Shown: positions 33,192-41,574 of the stretch, piece after piece | How positions within the stretch are numbered: the first letter of the stretch is position 1 | Layout: each line of letters starts with the position of its first letter | NCBI GenBank assembly: GCA_039942715.1 | Contig: JBDVBY010000004.1 | Span: forward strand, 186,001 to 250,000 | From: JABDJX01 sp039942715 | GTDB lineage: Bacteria > Pseudomonadota > Alphaproteobacteria > Rhodobacterales > Rhodobacteraceae | DNA: 64,000 nt | Reading direction: 5' to 3' | Translations under genes and position numbers: made by a program | The notes under the pieces: model-generated | Told to the model about the DNA's origin: nothing | Seen by the model: the letters and a program-made list of their open reading frames with translations, nothing else | Databases searched by the model: none

Positions 33192-34644
33192 TCATAATTC
33201 CAAGGAGACGGTTCTCGAAGGAGTCACCCCCTTCCTTCTGTGTACGCCAAATCATAAAGGCGATTGTGCTCGACAGGTCATAGTCCAGCGCGACAGATCC
33301 TGCGGACATCGACTCTGAGCCAGCACGATTTTGAAACCATCTTTGCCAATCAGGAGAGCCGGGTAAGTACAAATGAAATGGTTCATCACCATCAGGTGGC
33401 GGAAAGCTATTGTCAGGCGATGGGTACAAATTATCCTCAAACGGAAACTGTGCTGCGCCGTGGCAACTAAGACAGGACGAGACGCGAAACCCGTCCCCTG
33501 GTGGTTCGTCATTCCCGGTTAATGGAATTCGAATATTGTGCCTCACCGCCACATCCATAGGCGCTGCAAATCGTCCACCCCATCCCATCGTGTCTTTGAC
33601 AAAGGGTGGAGCATTGTCATTAACCCAGGTCTGTTTCAGGCTTTCACCTTCGGGAGGCGTTCCGGCGAACGTCGTGGCATATTCTGGATCATTCCCCCAC
33701 ATCAGGCCCGCTGGCACAAACCTGTCCCAAGCGGTTTCTCCATCGGATCCTGCGTCATAGACAAAGCCCATATAAACCCACCCTGTCTCGGGTGCGGCGT
33801 TGGAGTCTTTGATCTTGATCGCCAATTGAAATGGATAAACCGTTTGTACGACATTTGTCAGCACCGGTAACGGTTCGTGTTTTTCTTTTGCCAACTGATA
33901 TGCTTTTTGGTTTTCAGTTGTCGGACGGTAAACCTTCCACGATGCGGCGCGGTGAAGAACCGAAGGGGGTGAACCATCGTCGGTCCACGGCCATTCGTCA
34001 GGCTGAACCGTGGCCGCCTCGATCTTTACGACAATCGATCCATCCGGAAATTCCATTTTCGACGGGTCAGGTTCATTGACATCATTGAAAACCTGTCCAA
34101 GCGTATAGGCCGCCCTTTCGTTGTAATAGATCACCCCGTAGTTCTGCGTAAAATCTGGTGTGGGACGGTAATTTTCGGCCCAGCTGACGTTCGGAACGAT
34201 CTGACCGGTATTGGTATTCATGATGACTTCGCGGCCTGAAATAGGGTTCTCAGGCTTGCCGGGTTGTCCGGCCCCGCGCCAGACCATGTTGTACCATCCC
34301 GCCGCCTTGGCGTTCCAGGCTTCGTGATTTTCCACTAGCGTGCGCATGTCTGGTTCAATGAGCTTTTTAACAGCCGCCATGTACGCTTCGGCCGTATCTT
34401 GATCCAAAGGAGCTTTGAAGTCGTTTCTCGGATCCCACATCGAAGCAGGCAGCTCTTTGGGATAATCCAGATTGGACGCGTTGAAAAAGCCTTTGTTATA
34501 CTCATCCGGCGTTGGAAACATGCCGTTGTTTGACGAAAACGGGTCAGTCTGCGCGAAAGACGCAGAACCAAGCAGCATCCCTGATAAACACAAGGCCTTC
34601 GCCACATAGTCTACATGGCCGCGATTGAACAACTTACGCATCAT
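33181..34644 (-). CDS. Secreted monohaem protein (single CxxCH) of unknown function
   Basis: The product is 487 residues from ATG 34644, which has AAGGAG 8 nt upstream; an ATG directly after it (34641) is equally possible. The signal peptide is LCLSGMLLGSASFA. Most of the protein has no recognised domain; near the C-terminus CLSCH (391-395) is a haem-c attachment site, followed by a proline-rich acidic loop and a possible methionine ligand. It resembles uncharacterised cytochrome-c-family proteins. It shares an operon with the cyclase-like protein (11-nt overlap), hinting that a periplasmic redox or ligand signal is coupled to it; this is inference. Confidence 0.72.
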   Translation of the reverse strand: MMRKLFNRGHVDYVAKALCLSGMLLGSASFAQTDPFSSNNGMFPTPDEYNKGFFNASNLDYPKELPASMWDPRNDFKAPLDQDTAEAYMAAVKKLIEPDMRTLVENHEAWNAKAAGWYNMVWRGAGQPGKPENPISGREVIMNTNTGQIVPNVSWAENYRPTPDFTQNYGVIYYNERAAYTLGQVFNDVNEPDPSKMEFPDGSIVVKIEAATVQPDEWPWTDDGSPPSVLHRAASWKVYRPTTENQKAYQLAKEKHEPLPVLTNVVQTVYPFQLAIKIKDSNAAPETGWVYMGFVYDAGSDGETAWDRFVPAGLMWGNDPEYATTFAGTPPEGESLKQTWVNDNAPPFVKDTMGWGGRFAAPMDVAVRHNIRIPLTGNDEPPGDGFRVSSCLSCHGAAQFPFEDNLYPSPDNSFPPPDGDEPFHLYLPGSPDWQRWFQNRAGSESMSAGSVALDYDLSSTIAFMIWRTQKEGGDSFENRLLGIMNGH

Positions 34645-34667
34645 ATTTGGGTCTCCTTTGCAAATAT

Positions 34668-34695
34668 GTTGCGGCAACCGTTAACCCAGCGTCAA
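34668..34695 (-). promoter_or_regulatory. Possible promoter with internal inverted repeat upstream of monohaem/cyclase operon
   Basis: On the minus strand a TTGACG (34695-34690) resembles a -35 box, and CATATT-like sequence about 20 nt on could serve as -10. Between them lies GTTGC-N-GCAAC (34668-34678), a short inverted repeat placed where a repressor or activator could act. Spacing is longer than ideal. Confidence 0.35.
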
Positions 34696-34722
34696 GCTGT
34701 ATCTGATGCTTGTTTTTTGAGC

Positions 34723-35469
34723 TTAGCCTTCCGTTCGACTGCTCTGGCGAATGGAAATCGCCGAGGTTTCGATTTTGTCATTTCTGAACGTCACGACGCG
34801 GGCGTTCAAAACCACAGTGTCGTCAGGCGCCGTGGAAATCCCATCAACGCAAGAGCTTGGAAATCCATTCCAATCAAGCTGCAACGCACGATGCACGTGA
34901 CCGAAGAAAATATGGCGCACTGTGTGGTGTCCGCAAAGAACGCGCGCCAGATCCTGCGGGTTCTTTAGCTTGATCGGGTCCATCACCGGATCGCCGATAT
35001 CCATCGGAGGGTGATGCATAAAGAGGAAGACTGGACTGTCCGCCGCAGCCTTTAACGTTTGATCCAGCCATTCCAAGCGCTTCTGGCACAAAATTCCAGC
35101 GTCAGAATTGGGCATGTGAGTGTCGAGGAATACCAAGGTCGCGTTCGAAGCTTCGCGGGTGCCTTGGGCAAAATCGCCCACGAACCGGCCTGATCCGGCG
35201 AACTCTTTTGTAAGGAACATCCGATCATCGTGGTTCCCCACCAAGAGATCGACGGGGATCGACAAGTCAGCGATCAACTCTTTTAGCCAAGTATAAACTT
35301 GCGCATCGCCATCGTCAGCCAAATCGCCTGTGATCACGCAACTTTCGGCGTTCGGATACGCTTCTGCCAGTTGCTTCAGCCCATGAGCGACAAAGTCTGC
35401 GCGTGCGCGTGCAATTACGGAACTGTCCGGATCTGAAAGGTGCAGATCGCTTAAATGAATGAAATACAT
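34723..35469 (-). CDS. Metallophosphoesterase (CpdA/GpdQ-like phosphodiesterase)
   Basis: The product is 248 residues from ATG 35469. All five motifs of the calcineurin-like phosphoesterase fold are visible: HLSDLHLSD, ITGDLAD, VGNHDD, MHHPP and FGHVHR. These bind two metal ions. The family includes CpdA (cAMP phosphodiesterase) and GpdQ (glycerophosphodiesterase). The divergent ugp operon favours glycerophosphodiester cleavage; the nearby cyclase and Crp-like gene would fit cAMP breakdown. Sequence alone does not decide. It is cytosolic, and divergent from ugpB across 154 bp. Confidence 0.85.
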   Translation of the reverse strand: MYFIHLSDLHLSDPDSSVIARARADFVAHGLKQLAEAYPNAESCVITGDLADDGDAQVYTWLKELIADLSIPVDLLVGNHDDRMFLTKEFAGSGRFVGDFAQGTREASNATLVFLDTHMPNSDAGILCQKRLEWLDQTLKAAADSPVFLFMHHPPMDIGDPVMDPIKLKNPQDLARVLCGHHTVRHIFFGHVHRALQLDWNGFPSSCVDGISTAPDDTVVLNARVVTFRNDKIETSAISIRQSSRTEG

Positions 35470-35587
35470 TGCTTTTCCAACTCTGCTGGCGTTGGAGATT
35501 GGAAGACTATTTTTGAAGCGGATCAAGAAAAAAAGATTCTAGGCTGGACTTAGGGGCTCAAGTCGCAAAAACTTCGCAAACAAGAAT

Positions 35588-35605
35588 TAAGTGCATGAAC
35601 ACTTA
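35588..35605. promoter_or_regulatory. Inverted repeat in the ugpB leader
   Basis: TAAGTG-N6-CACTTA lies 19 nt before the ugpB start, just upstream of its ribosome site. It could be an operator or a small RNA hairpin. No Pho-box-like direct repeat was recognised in the divergent region, although ugp genes are phosphate-controlled in many bacteria. Confidence 0.35.
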
Positions 35606-35623
35606 TCAACTGGGAGAAGACCT

Positions 35624-36922
35624 TTGAGAAACTTTTCGATATCTGCAACTTTGGCTGCCGCCGTTCTTGCTGGCCCGGCCTTTGCGCAAACTGAAATCAC
35701 CTTTTGGCACGCTATGGGCGGCCAGCTTGGTGAAACCGTAAATGAAATCTCGACGCGTTTTAACGCATCGCAGTCTGACTACGTGATCACGCCTGTTTAC
35801 AAAGGCGGCTATGAAGACACACTGACAGCAACAATCGCAGCGTTCCGCGCGGGCGAACAGCCAAACATCGTTCAGGTATTTGACGCTGGTGCGGCCACGA
35901 TCATCGGTGCCAAGGGCGCTGTGATCCCTGCCGAAGACCTCATCAAGCAAGCTGGCATCGATTTTGACAGCAACGATTATATTTCTGGTGTGCGCTACTT
36001 CTTCGCGGATAGCGAAGGCAAGATGGTTGGCATGCCGTTCAACTCATCAACGCCAATCCTGTATTACAACACCGAAGCGCTTGAAAAAGCTGGCGTAACG
36101 CCTCCTGCGACATGGGAAGAATTTGAAGCCATCGCACCAAAACTGGTCGACGCGGGCTACACGCCTTTGTCTCAGTCACACAGCCCATGGATCTGGACTG
36201 AGAACTTCCACTCGCGTCACAACCTGCCTTTTGCTACGAATGCAAACGGTTTTGATGGCTCGGATGGCACCGAAATTCTGGTAAACAACGAGCCAATCAA
36301 GATGCACTTTACCAAAGCCAAAGAGTGGCTTGATAAGGGTTGGTATGGCTATTACGGCGCTGGCTGGGGTGACAACCAAGCACCGTTTGAAAACGGCGAA
36401 GCAGCGATGTGGCTTGGCTCATCAGGCTCGTTTGGTGGTTTGCTGAATTCTGCTGATTTTGAGTTTAGTGCGACTTACCTGCCATACTGGGAAAGCGTGA
36501 CAAAAGAACCAACATCAACCTTCATTGGTGGTGCAGCCTTGTTTGCGATGGCAGGCAAGTCAGATGAGGAAAACCGCGCAAGTGCGGAGTTCTTCAAGTT
36601 CCTGTCGGCTGCTGAGACTCAGCTATTCTGGCACCAGGAAACTGGCTACGTGCCAATCACATCAGCTGCCTATGATCTTGCAAAAGAGAACGGTTACTAT
36701 GAAGAAAAGCCGCAGGCCGAAATTGGCATCAAGCAGCTTTCTTTGCCATCGGGTGAATTCTCCAAAGGCTACCGCATGGGCTTTTACGTTCAGATCCGTG
36801 ACGTGATGAACCGCGAGTATGGCCGCATCTTCGCCGGGGAAACCGACGTTGATTCAGCCTTCTCGATCATCGAAGAAGAGGGCAACAAACTACTGTCCCG
36901 CTTTGCAAAAACAACAAACTGA
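35624..36922 (+). CDS. ugpB: Glycerol-3-phosphate ABC transporter substrate-binding protein
   Basis: The product is 432 residues, taken from TTG 35624 because GGGAG lies 7 nt upstream and the signal peptide (NFSISATLAAAVLAGPAFA) begins there; an in-frame GTG at 35591 would add a polar leader. The mature protein begins QTEITFWHAMGGQLGE, typical of UgpB, with ITPVYKGGYEDTLTA and PFNSSTPILYYN further on. It captures sn-glycerol-3-phosphate or glycerophosphodiesters in the periplasm and delivers them to UgpAE. Family identity is strong; exact substrate is inferred from the operon with ugpAEC and ugpQ. Confidence 0.92.
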   Translation: MRNFSISATLAAAVLAGPAFAQTEITFWHAMGGQLGETVNEISTRFNASQSDYVITPVYKGGYEDTLTATIAAFRAGEQPNIVQVFDAGAATIIGAKGAVIPAEDLIKQAGIDFDSNDYISGVRYFFADSEGKMVGMPFNSSTPILYYNTEALEKAGVTPPATWEEFEAIAPKLVDAGYTPLSQSHSPWIWTENFHSRHNLPFATNANGFDGSDGTEILVNNEPIKMHFTKAKEWLDKGWYGYYGAGWGDNQAPFENGEAAMWLGSSGSFGGLLNSADFEFSATYLPYWESVTKEPTSTFIGGAALFAMAGKSDEENRASAEFFKFLSAAETQLFWHQETGYVPITSAAYDLAKENGYYEEKPQAEIGIKQLSLPSGEFSKGYRMGFYVQIRDVMNREYGRIFAGETDVDSAFSIIEEEGNKLLSRFAKTTN

Positions 36923-36936
36923 TCGTAAAACTATTA

Positions 36937-36962
36937 GATTGGGGCGCGCAGGCGCCCCGATC
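36937..36962 (+). terminator. Intra-operon hairpin between ugpB and ugpA
   Basis: A GC-rich stem GGGGCGC/GCGCCCC (36941-36947 with 36952-36958), extended by GATT/GATC, is followed by TCTTTTTG. It has the form of a Rho-independent terminator, but lies between two genes of one operon. Partial termination would give more binding protein than permease, a common arrangement. Confidence 0.7.
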
Positions 36963-36982
36963 TTTTTGAGGGGGCAACACAT

Positions 36983-37864
36983 ATGAATAAAGCGCAATTT
37001 GGCAGCCCATGGATGCCATATATGCTGCTCGCGCCACAGATGATCATCATTGCGATTTTCTTCTTATGGCCAGCCGCAGAAGCGATCCGATCTTCGTTTT
37101 TCCTAGAAGATCCCTTCTTTGGCACCGCGACGTATGTCGGGCTCGAGAACTACTCTGATGCGCTAAGCGCCTCTGACTACAAACGCACCGCGATTTTTAC
37201 CGCCTTGTTCACCGTGCTCGTTGCCCTGCTGTCGCTTTCTATCGGTTTGATGCTGGCTGTTTCTGCCGACCGGGTGTTGCGCGGGAAATCCACTTACAAA
37301 ACTTTGCTGATGTGGGTCTATGCCATTGCCCCGCCTGTCGCTGGTCTGATCGGCGTGATGCTCTTTGATCAACATATCGGCCCGCTGGTCGACTTTGCGT
37401 TGATCTTTGGCTGGGAAATGCGCATCGGCGTAAATTACTGGGATACTGGCATAGCGATGATCATCGTCGCGACATGGAAGCAAATTCCCTACAACTTCAT
37501 CTTTTTCCTCTCGGGTCTTCAGTCGATCCCAAGTTCGGTCAAAGAAGCCGCCTCGATTGACTGCAAATCCCCAAACCGCCGGTTTTGGACGATCACCTTT
37601 CCGCTTTTGGCCCCGACGACGTTCTTCTTGCTGATCCTCAACATCACTTACGCGATGTTTGAAACCTTTGGCCTGATCGATCTGATCGTCAAAGATCAGC
37701 CCGGCAACTCGCCTGTGACGCTGGTTTACAAAGTGTATCGCGACGGCTTTAGGGGCAACGACCTTGGCGGGTCGTCGGCGCAATCCGTTATTCTCATGCT
37801 TCTCGTTCTGGTGCTGACTGTTGTGCAGTTCCGCCTGATCGAGAAACGCGTGCATTACAACTAG
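36983..37864 (+). CDS. ugpA: Glycerol-3-phosphate ABC transporter permease
   Basis: The product is 293 residues with six membrane helices, of the MalF-type permease family. The N-terminus MLLAPQMIIIAIFFLWPAAEAI is typical of UgpA. The EAA loop reads KEAASIDCKSPNRRFWTITFPLL, which docks to the ATPase; its usual glycine-containing core has Cys-Lys in place of Gly-Ala. GAGGGGG lies upstream of ATG 36983. It pairs with UgpE. Confidence 0.9.
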   Translation: MNKAQFGSPWMPYMLLAPQMIIIAIFFLWPAAEAIRSSFFLEDPFFGTATYVGLENYSDALSASDYKRTAIFTALFTVLVALLSLSIGLMLAVSADRVLRGKSTYKTLLMWVYAIAPPVAGLIGVMLFDQHIGPLVDFALIFGWEMRIGVNYWDTGIAMIIVATWKQIPYNFIFFLSGLQSIPSSVKEAASIDCKSPNRRFWTITFPLLAPTTFFLLILNITYAMFETFGLIDLIVKDQPGNSPVTLVYKVYRDGFRGNDLGGSSAQSVILMLLVLVLTVVQFRLIEKRVHYN

Positions 37865-37875
37865 GAGGCGGAGCC

Positions 37876-38718
37876 ATGGATCGCGTAAAAATATACGACC
37901 ACATCGTTTTGCTATTAGGTGTGTTTCTGATGGTTGGCCCGCTTGCAGTGGCCTTCATGACCTCGACCTTTGACTACGTCACCATCCACAAAGAAGGCAT
38001 GCAATTTGGCTGGGGTGGTGAGTTTCTGGAAACCTATGAAACCGTTTTGACCCAGCAAAGCGGGTTCACTGGCGGTGTCACGGGTCTGCTTATGACACAG
38101 AACAGTTTCATCCTTGGGATCGGCTTTGCACTTGGTAAAATCGTCATCTCGATGCTGGCGGCCTACGCGATTGTCTATTTCCGCTTTCGCGCCGCAACCT
38201 TCTGCTTTTGGATTATCTTTCTGACGCTGCTGCTGCCACTAGAGGTACGCATTTTGCCATCTTACGAAGTGGTACAGCAAATGGGCTTGCTCAACAGCTA
38301 CACAGGCCTGATCCTCCCGCTCATCGCATCGGCCACAGGAACCTTCTTCTTCCGACAGTTCTTTAAATCGGTTCCGAACGAACTGTTAGAGGCCGCGCGC
38401 ATTGATGGAGCTGGACCTTGGCGGTTCTTCTTCGACATTTTGTTACCGCTGTCAAAGACCATGATGGCGGCGATCTTCATCATCATGTTCGTGGTCGGCT
38501 GGAACCAGTATTTGTGGCCAACGCTGATGACGACGGACGAGAGCTATTTCACGCTGGTGCGCGGCATCAAACAGATCATGCAAAACATGATCGGCGCAGA
38601 TATCCCGAAATATAACGAGGCCTTGGCAATGGCCATCTTGGCAATGTTGCCGCCCGTGTTGGTGATCGTGATCTTCCAGCGCATGTTCATCAAAGGCCTC
38701 GTGGAGCAAGAAAAATGA
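37876..38718 (+). CDS. ugpE: Glycerol-3-phosphate ABC transporter permease
   Basis: The product is 280 residues with six helices, of the MalG/UgpE type. The EAA loop LLEAARIDGAGPWRFFFDILLPLS is intact and is followed by VVGWNQYLWPTLMTTDE, a UgpE hallmark. A strong AGGAGG site precedes ATG 37876, 11 nt after the ugpA stop. Its stop overlaps the ugpC start as ATGA. A diverged relative of this gene is encoded at 40584-41399. Confidence 0.92.
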   Translation: MDRVKIYDHIVLLLGVFLMVGPLAVAFMTSTFDYVTIHKEGMQFGWGGEFLETYETVLTQQSGFTGGVTGLLMTQNSFILGIGFALGKIVISMLAAYAIVYFRFRAATFCFWIIFLTLLLPLEVRILPSYEVVQQMGLLNSYTGLILPLIASATGTFFFRQFFKSVPNELLEAARIDGAGPWRFFFDILLPLSKTMMAAIFIIMFVVGWNQYLWPTLMTTDESYFTLVRGIKQIMQNMIGADIPKYNEALAMAILAMLPPVLVIVIFQRMFIKGLVEQEK

Positions 38719-39758
38719 CGACACTTAAGATCAAAAACGTATTCAAGCGTTATCCAAACGGGGCCGAGGCTGTTAAAGGCGTCTCGGTTGATGTCGAAGA
38801 CGGCGAGTTGGTGGTTTTCGTCGGCCCGTCGGGCTGTGGGAAATCAACGTTGCTGCGCATGGTGGCAGGCTTGGAAAGCGTCACCCAAGGCGACATCGAA
38901 CTAGCTGGACGTCAAGTGAACGATCTTGAACCTGCAGAGCGAAACATCGCGATGGTGTTCCAAAATTACGCGCTTTACCCGCATATGACTGTGCGCAAAA
39001 ACCTTGCCTATGGCCTTAAGAACCGCGGCACGCCCAAGGATGAGATCGACAAAAAGGTCGAAGACGCAGGCGAACTTTTGCAGATCAAAGAGTTCCTTGA
39101 TCGCAAACCCAGTCAACTGTCAGGTGGTCAGCGTCAACGCGTTGCAATGGGACGCGCGATTGTGCGCGATCCGGCCATCTTCCTCTTTGATGAACCGCTT
39201 TCTAACCTTGATGCTAAGTTACGCAATCAGATGCGGCTTGAGATCAAAAATCTGCAACGCCGCCTGCAAACCGCTGCGATTTACGTGACCCACGATCAGG
39301 TCGAGGCAATGACACTGGCGGATCGGATTGTTATTTTGAACAACGGTCAAGTCGAGCAGATCGGCACACCAAGCGACGTTTATTCGCGCCCAGATTCAGT
39401 CTTTGTAGCGAGCTTCATTGGGGCTCCTCCAATGAACCTGATTGCTGCGGATGTCAGCGATGAAGGGGTGCGTGTGGGCGATCAACTGATGCCTATTTCA
39501 ACGTCAAATCGTGGGAAAGTAACTTTGGGTTTGCGCCCCGAGCGGCTTCAGCTTTCTCCTGATGGTGAAGGCGCTAACGTACAAGTCCTGATTGTCGAAG
39601 AACTTGGGGCGACACGTCTGATCCACGGCAAGTTGGGCGGGCAAGACATCACCGTGGCGCAAGACGCCGAAGCACCTGTTCCTGCTGACAATGCCAAGTT
39701 GAGTTTCCGCTCTGACGATGCGCATTTCTTCGATGCCAGCACCGGAAGACGGCTCTAA
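38715..39758 (+). CDS. ugpC: Glycerol-3-phosphate ABC transporter ATP-binding protein
   Basis: The product is 347 residues, an ABC ATPase of the MalK/UgpC type. Motifs in order: Walker A GPSGCGKST, Q-loop VFQNYALYPHM, signature LSGGQRQRVAMGRA, Walker B IFLFDEPLSNLD, and the H-loop in YVTHDQ. The C-terminal regulatory TOBE-like domain (LGLRPERLQLS) is present. It energises UgpAE import. The coding frame is coupled to ugpE by a 4-nt overlap and followed 1 nt later by ugpQ. Confidence 0.93.
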   Translation: MTTLKIKNVFKRYPNGAEAVKGVSVDVEDGELVVFVGPSGCGKSTLLRMVAGLESVTQGDIELAGRQVNDLEPAERNIAMVFQNYALYPHMTVRKNLAYGLKNRGTPKDEIDKKVEDAGELLQIKEFLDRKPSQLSGGQRQRVAMGRAIVRDPAIFLFDEPLSNLDAKLRNQMRLEIKNLQRRLQTAAIYVTHDQVEAMTLADRIVILNNGQVEQIGTPSDVYSRPDSVFVASFIGAPPMNLIAADVSDEGVRVGDQLMPISTSNRGKVTLGLRPERLQLSPDGEGANVQVLIVEELGATRLIHGKLGGQDITVAQDAEAPVPADNAKLSFRSDDAHFFDASTGRRL

Positions 39759-39759
39759 C

Positions 39760-40587
39760 ATGAACCCGGCAGAGGCGTTTCGCCAGCGCTGGAGGAACCG
39801 CGACCTATCCGCGATGATCTCGGTTCATCGCGGATTGTGGAACCCCGCTCCCGAAAACTCGTTAGCATCCATTGCTGCTGCAGCACCGTTTGGGATCATC
39901 GAGATTGATGCGCAAATGACGGCAGACGGCGTGCCGGTGGTTGTTCACGACCCCGACCTTAAGCGCACTGCAGGCGTGAACCTGATCCCGCAGCAAACAG
40001 ATCACGCGATCCTAACCGCCCAACGCCTGCGCGCAGGATTTGGCGGGCCGGAGGCTGACTGGTCGGATCAGTTTATCCCTACTTTGGAACAGGCGCTCAA
40101 AGCCGTCGGATCCGAAGCCTATTTCGACATCGATGTGAAAAACCCCAATGAAGTTGACGCCGTCGCTTCCGCCCTTGCGCATCAGGGATTAGGCGACAAA
40201 GGCTCGCTAAAAATTGCAACTCGGGCCGCCTCTGACATCGAAGCGCTTTTGGCTCTGCAAGAGCGCAGCGGTGCGATGGTGATGGCCAAAGTCACTCTGC
40301 CAGACGCCGGGCTTGATCATATTAAGGCCCTCGTGGATGCAGGCGTGGGCGCCGTTGAACTTTGGTTTGATGACCTTGATCAGCTTGCTCAAGCCTGCAC
40401 GCTTGCCGGCGATGACATGGCGATTTCCACCTACACGCTTGATCCCGTGCACTGTTGTGGCATTTCGGACGCCAAAGCGCTGCAGGACCCTGATCAGACC
40501 TGGGGTCGTCTGCTGGATGCAGGGATAAGTATCATCATGACGGATCAGGCGGTGGCCCTTCAACGCTACCTCACGCAGCGCGCTTAG
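39760..40587 (+). CDS. ugpQ: Glycerophosphodiester phosphodiesterase
   Basis: The product is 275 residues from ATG 39760, 1 nt after the ugpC stop. It has the GDPD motifs: SVHRG with PENSLASI, IEIDAQMTADGVPVVVHDPDL, and IDVKNP. The enzyme hydrolyses glycerophosphodiesters to sn-glycerol-3-phosphate and an alcohol, in the cytosol as in E. coli UgpQ (no signal peptide here). It completes the uptake-and-cleavage operon. Its 3' end overlaps the convergent orphan permease gene by 4 nt. Confidence 0.9.
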   Translation: MNPAEAFRQRWRNRDLSAMISVHRGLWNPAPENSLASIAAAAPFGIIEIDAQMTADGVPVVVHDPDLKRTAGVNLIPQQTDHAILTAQRLRAGFGGPEADWSDQFIPTLEQALKAVGSEAYFDIDVKNPNEVDAVASALAHQGLGDKGSLKIATRAASDIEALLALQERSGAMVMAKVTLPDAGLDHIKALVDAGVGAVELWFDDLDQLAQACTLAGDDMAISTYTLDPVHCCGISDAKALQDPDQTWGRLLDAGISIIMTDQAVALQRYLTQRA

Positions 40588-41399
40588 ACGTGCACCGAGG
40601 TGACGCGGGTCAAAAGCCGCATGAACCCAAGCACCAACAGCAAGGGCGGTAGTACCGAAATTGTTGCCAAGACCATGCTTAGTCCCGACCCTGCCCCAAC
40701 AAGGTTTAGCCCGCGCATCAGCGGGAAAATCGAGTTGTCGAACGAAATCATCAGCGGCCACAAATATTGGTTCCAGCCGATCAGAAATGAAATCATGAAC
40801 ACAGCAGCTATCGGGACAAGCGACAGCGGAACCGCAAAGTCGCACAAAAAGCGGATCGGCCCTGCCCCGTCCAAACGAGCCGCTTCCAACAGTTGCGGTG
40901 GCAGTGTTCTAAGGTGCTGACGAAAGATCAACGTCGCCATGGCCAGCGGTAAGATCGGCAAAACCAGACCAGCAAAGCTGTTGGCCAATCCCAATCGAAC
41001 AGTCACATCAAATGTCGACAACATGCGCGCTTCGATGGGAAAATATAGCGTAATCAATGTGATAGAGAACCAAAACAGCGCCGCTCGTCTTAACAGAAAG
41101 ACCATAGAGAAGGCCGCCAGAAAGCCAACAACGCAAGAGACGACAGCGACACCGCCCGCCGAAATCACAGACGCACGAAACATTTGCGCTGCAGACGGAA
41201 CGGCATTTCCGTCGCGGTTCATCGCTGCCAGTCGGCCAAGATTGGATTGGAAACCGTCCACCATATCAGCAAGACTAGAAGGCAGTGTCGGCTGGACACC
41301 ACCCGGCTGAGTTGCGCCCAAAAACAGCAAAATCATCGGCCCGCCCATGATCAAAGCGGCAACAATCAGCAGGAAATGGTCGAAAGTGGTATGTCGCAC
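40584..41399 (-). CDS. Orphan UgpE-like ABC transporter permease
   Basis: The product is about 271 residues if translation starts at GTG 41399 (RHTTFDHFLLIVAALIMGG). Earlier in-frame starts give an unlikely hydrophilic leader containing the terminator region. Six helices and an intact EAA loop (LLEAARLDGAGPIRFLCDFAVPLS), plus FLIGWNQYLWPLMISFD, show a UgpE/MalG-type permease. No UgpA-type partner, binding protein or ATPase is adjacent, and it faces ugpQ convergently. It may be a leftover of a second ugp operon or an alternative subunit using UgpC. The ribosome site is weak, so expression is doubtful. Confidence 0.7.
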   Translation of the reverse strand: MRHTTFDHFLLIVAALIMGGPMILLFLGATQPGGVQPTLPSSLADMVDGFQSNLGRLAAMNRDGNAVPSAAQMFRASVISAGGVAVVSCVVGFLAAFSMVFLLRRAALFWFSITLITLYFPIEARMLSTFDVTVRLGLANSFAGLVLPILPLAMATLIFRQHLRTLPPQLLEAARLDGAGPIRFLCDFAVPLSLVPIAAVFMISFLIGWNQYLWPLMISFDNSIFPLMRGLNLVGAGSGLSMVLATISVLPPLLLVLGFMRLLTRVTSVHV

Positions 41400-41489
41400 C
41401 CTGTTGATGTCCGCGTTGCTGAAATGACAACCAGCGCGATTGGCAAATGCCGGCGCCGACCTGCAAACTCTTGCACCCATCGCATTCTT

Positions 41490-41545
41490 ACGCAACCCAA
41501 CCTTGGGTGCGTATAAAACGTAAGGGGCCCCAAGAGGCCCCTTAC
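41490..41545 (-). terminator. Terminator pair downstream of the sugar-binding protein gene
   Basis: Two hairpins lie here. The main one has a perfect 10-bp stem (41520-41529 with 41536-41545) and a 6-nt loop, followed on the minus strand by GTTTTAT. A second imperfect stem, ACGCA/TGCGT with CCCAA/TTGGG, is at 41490-41512. Both fit the end of the minus-strand CUT2 transporter operon. Confidence 0.75.
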
Positions 41546-41574
41546 CAAAAATCGCCATCTTGGACGCGGTTGTG

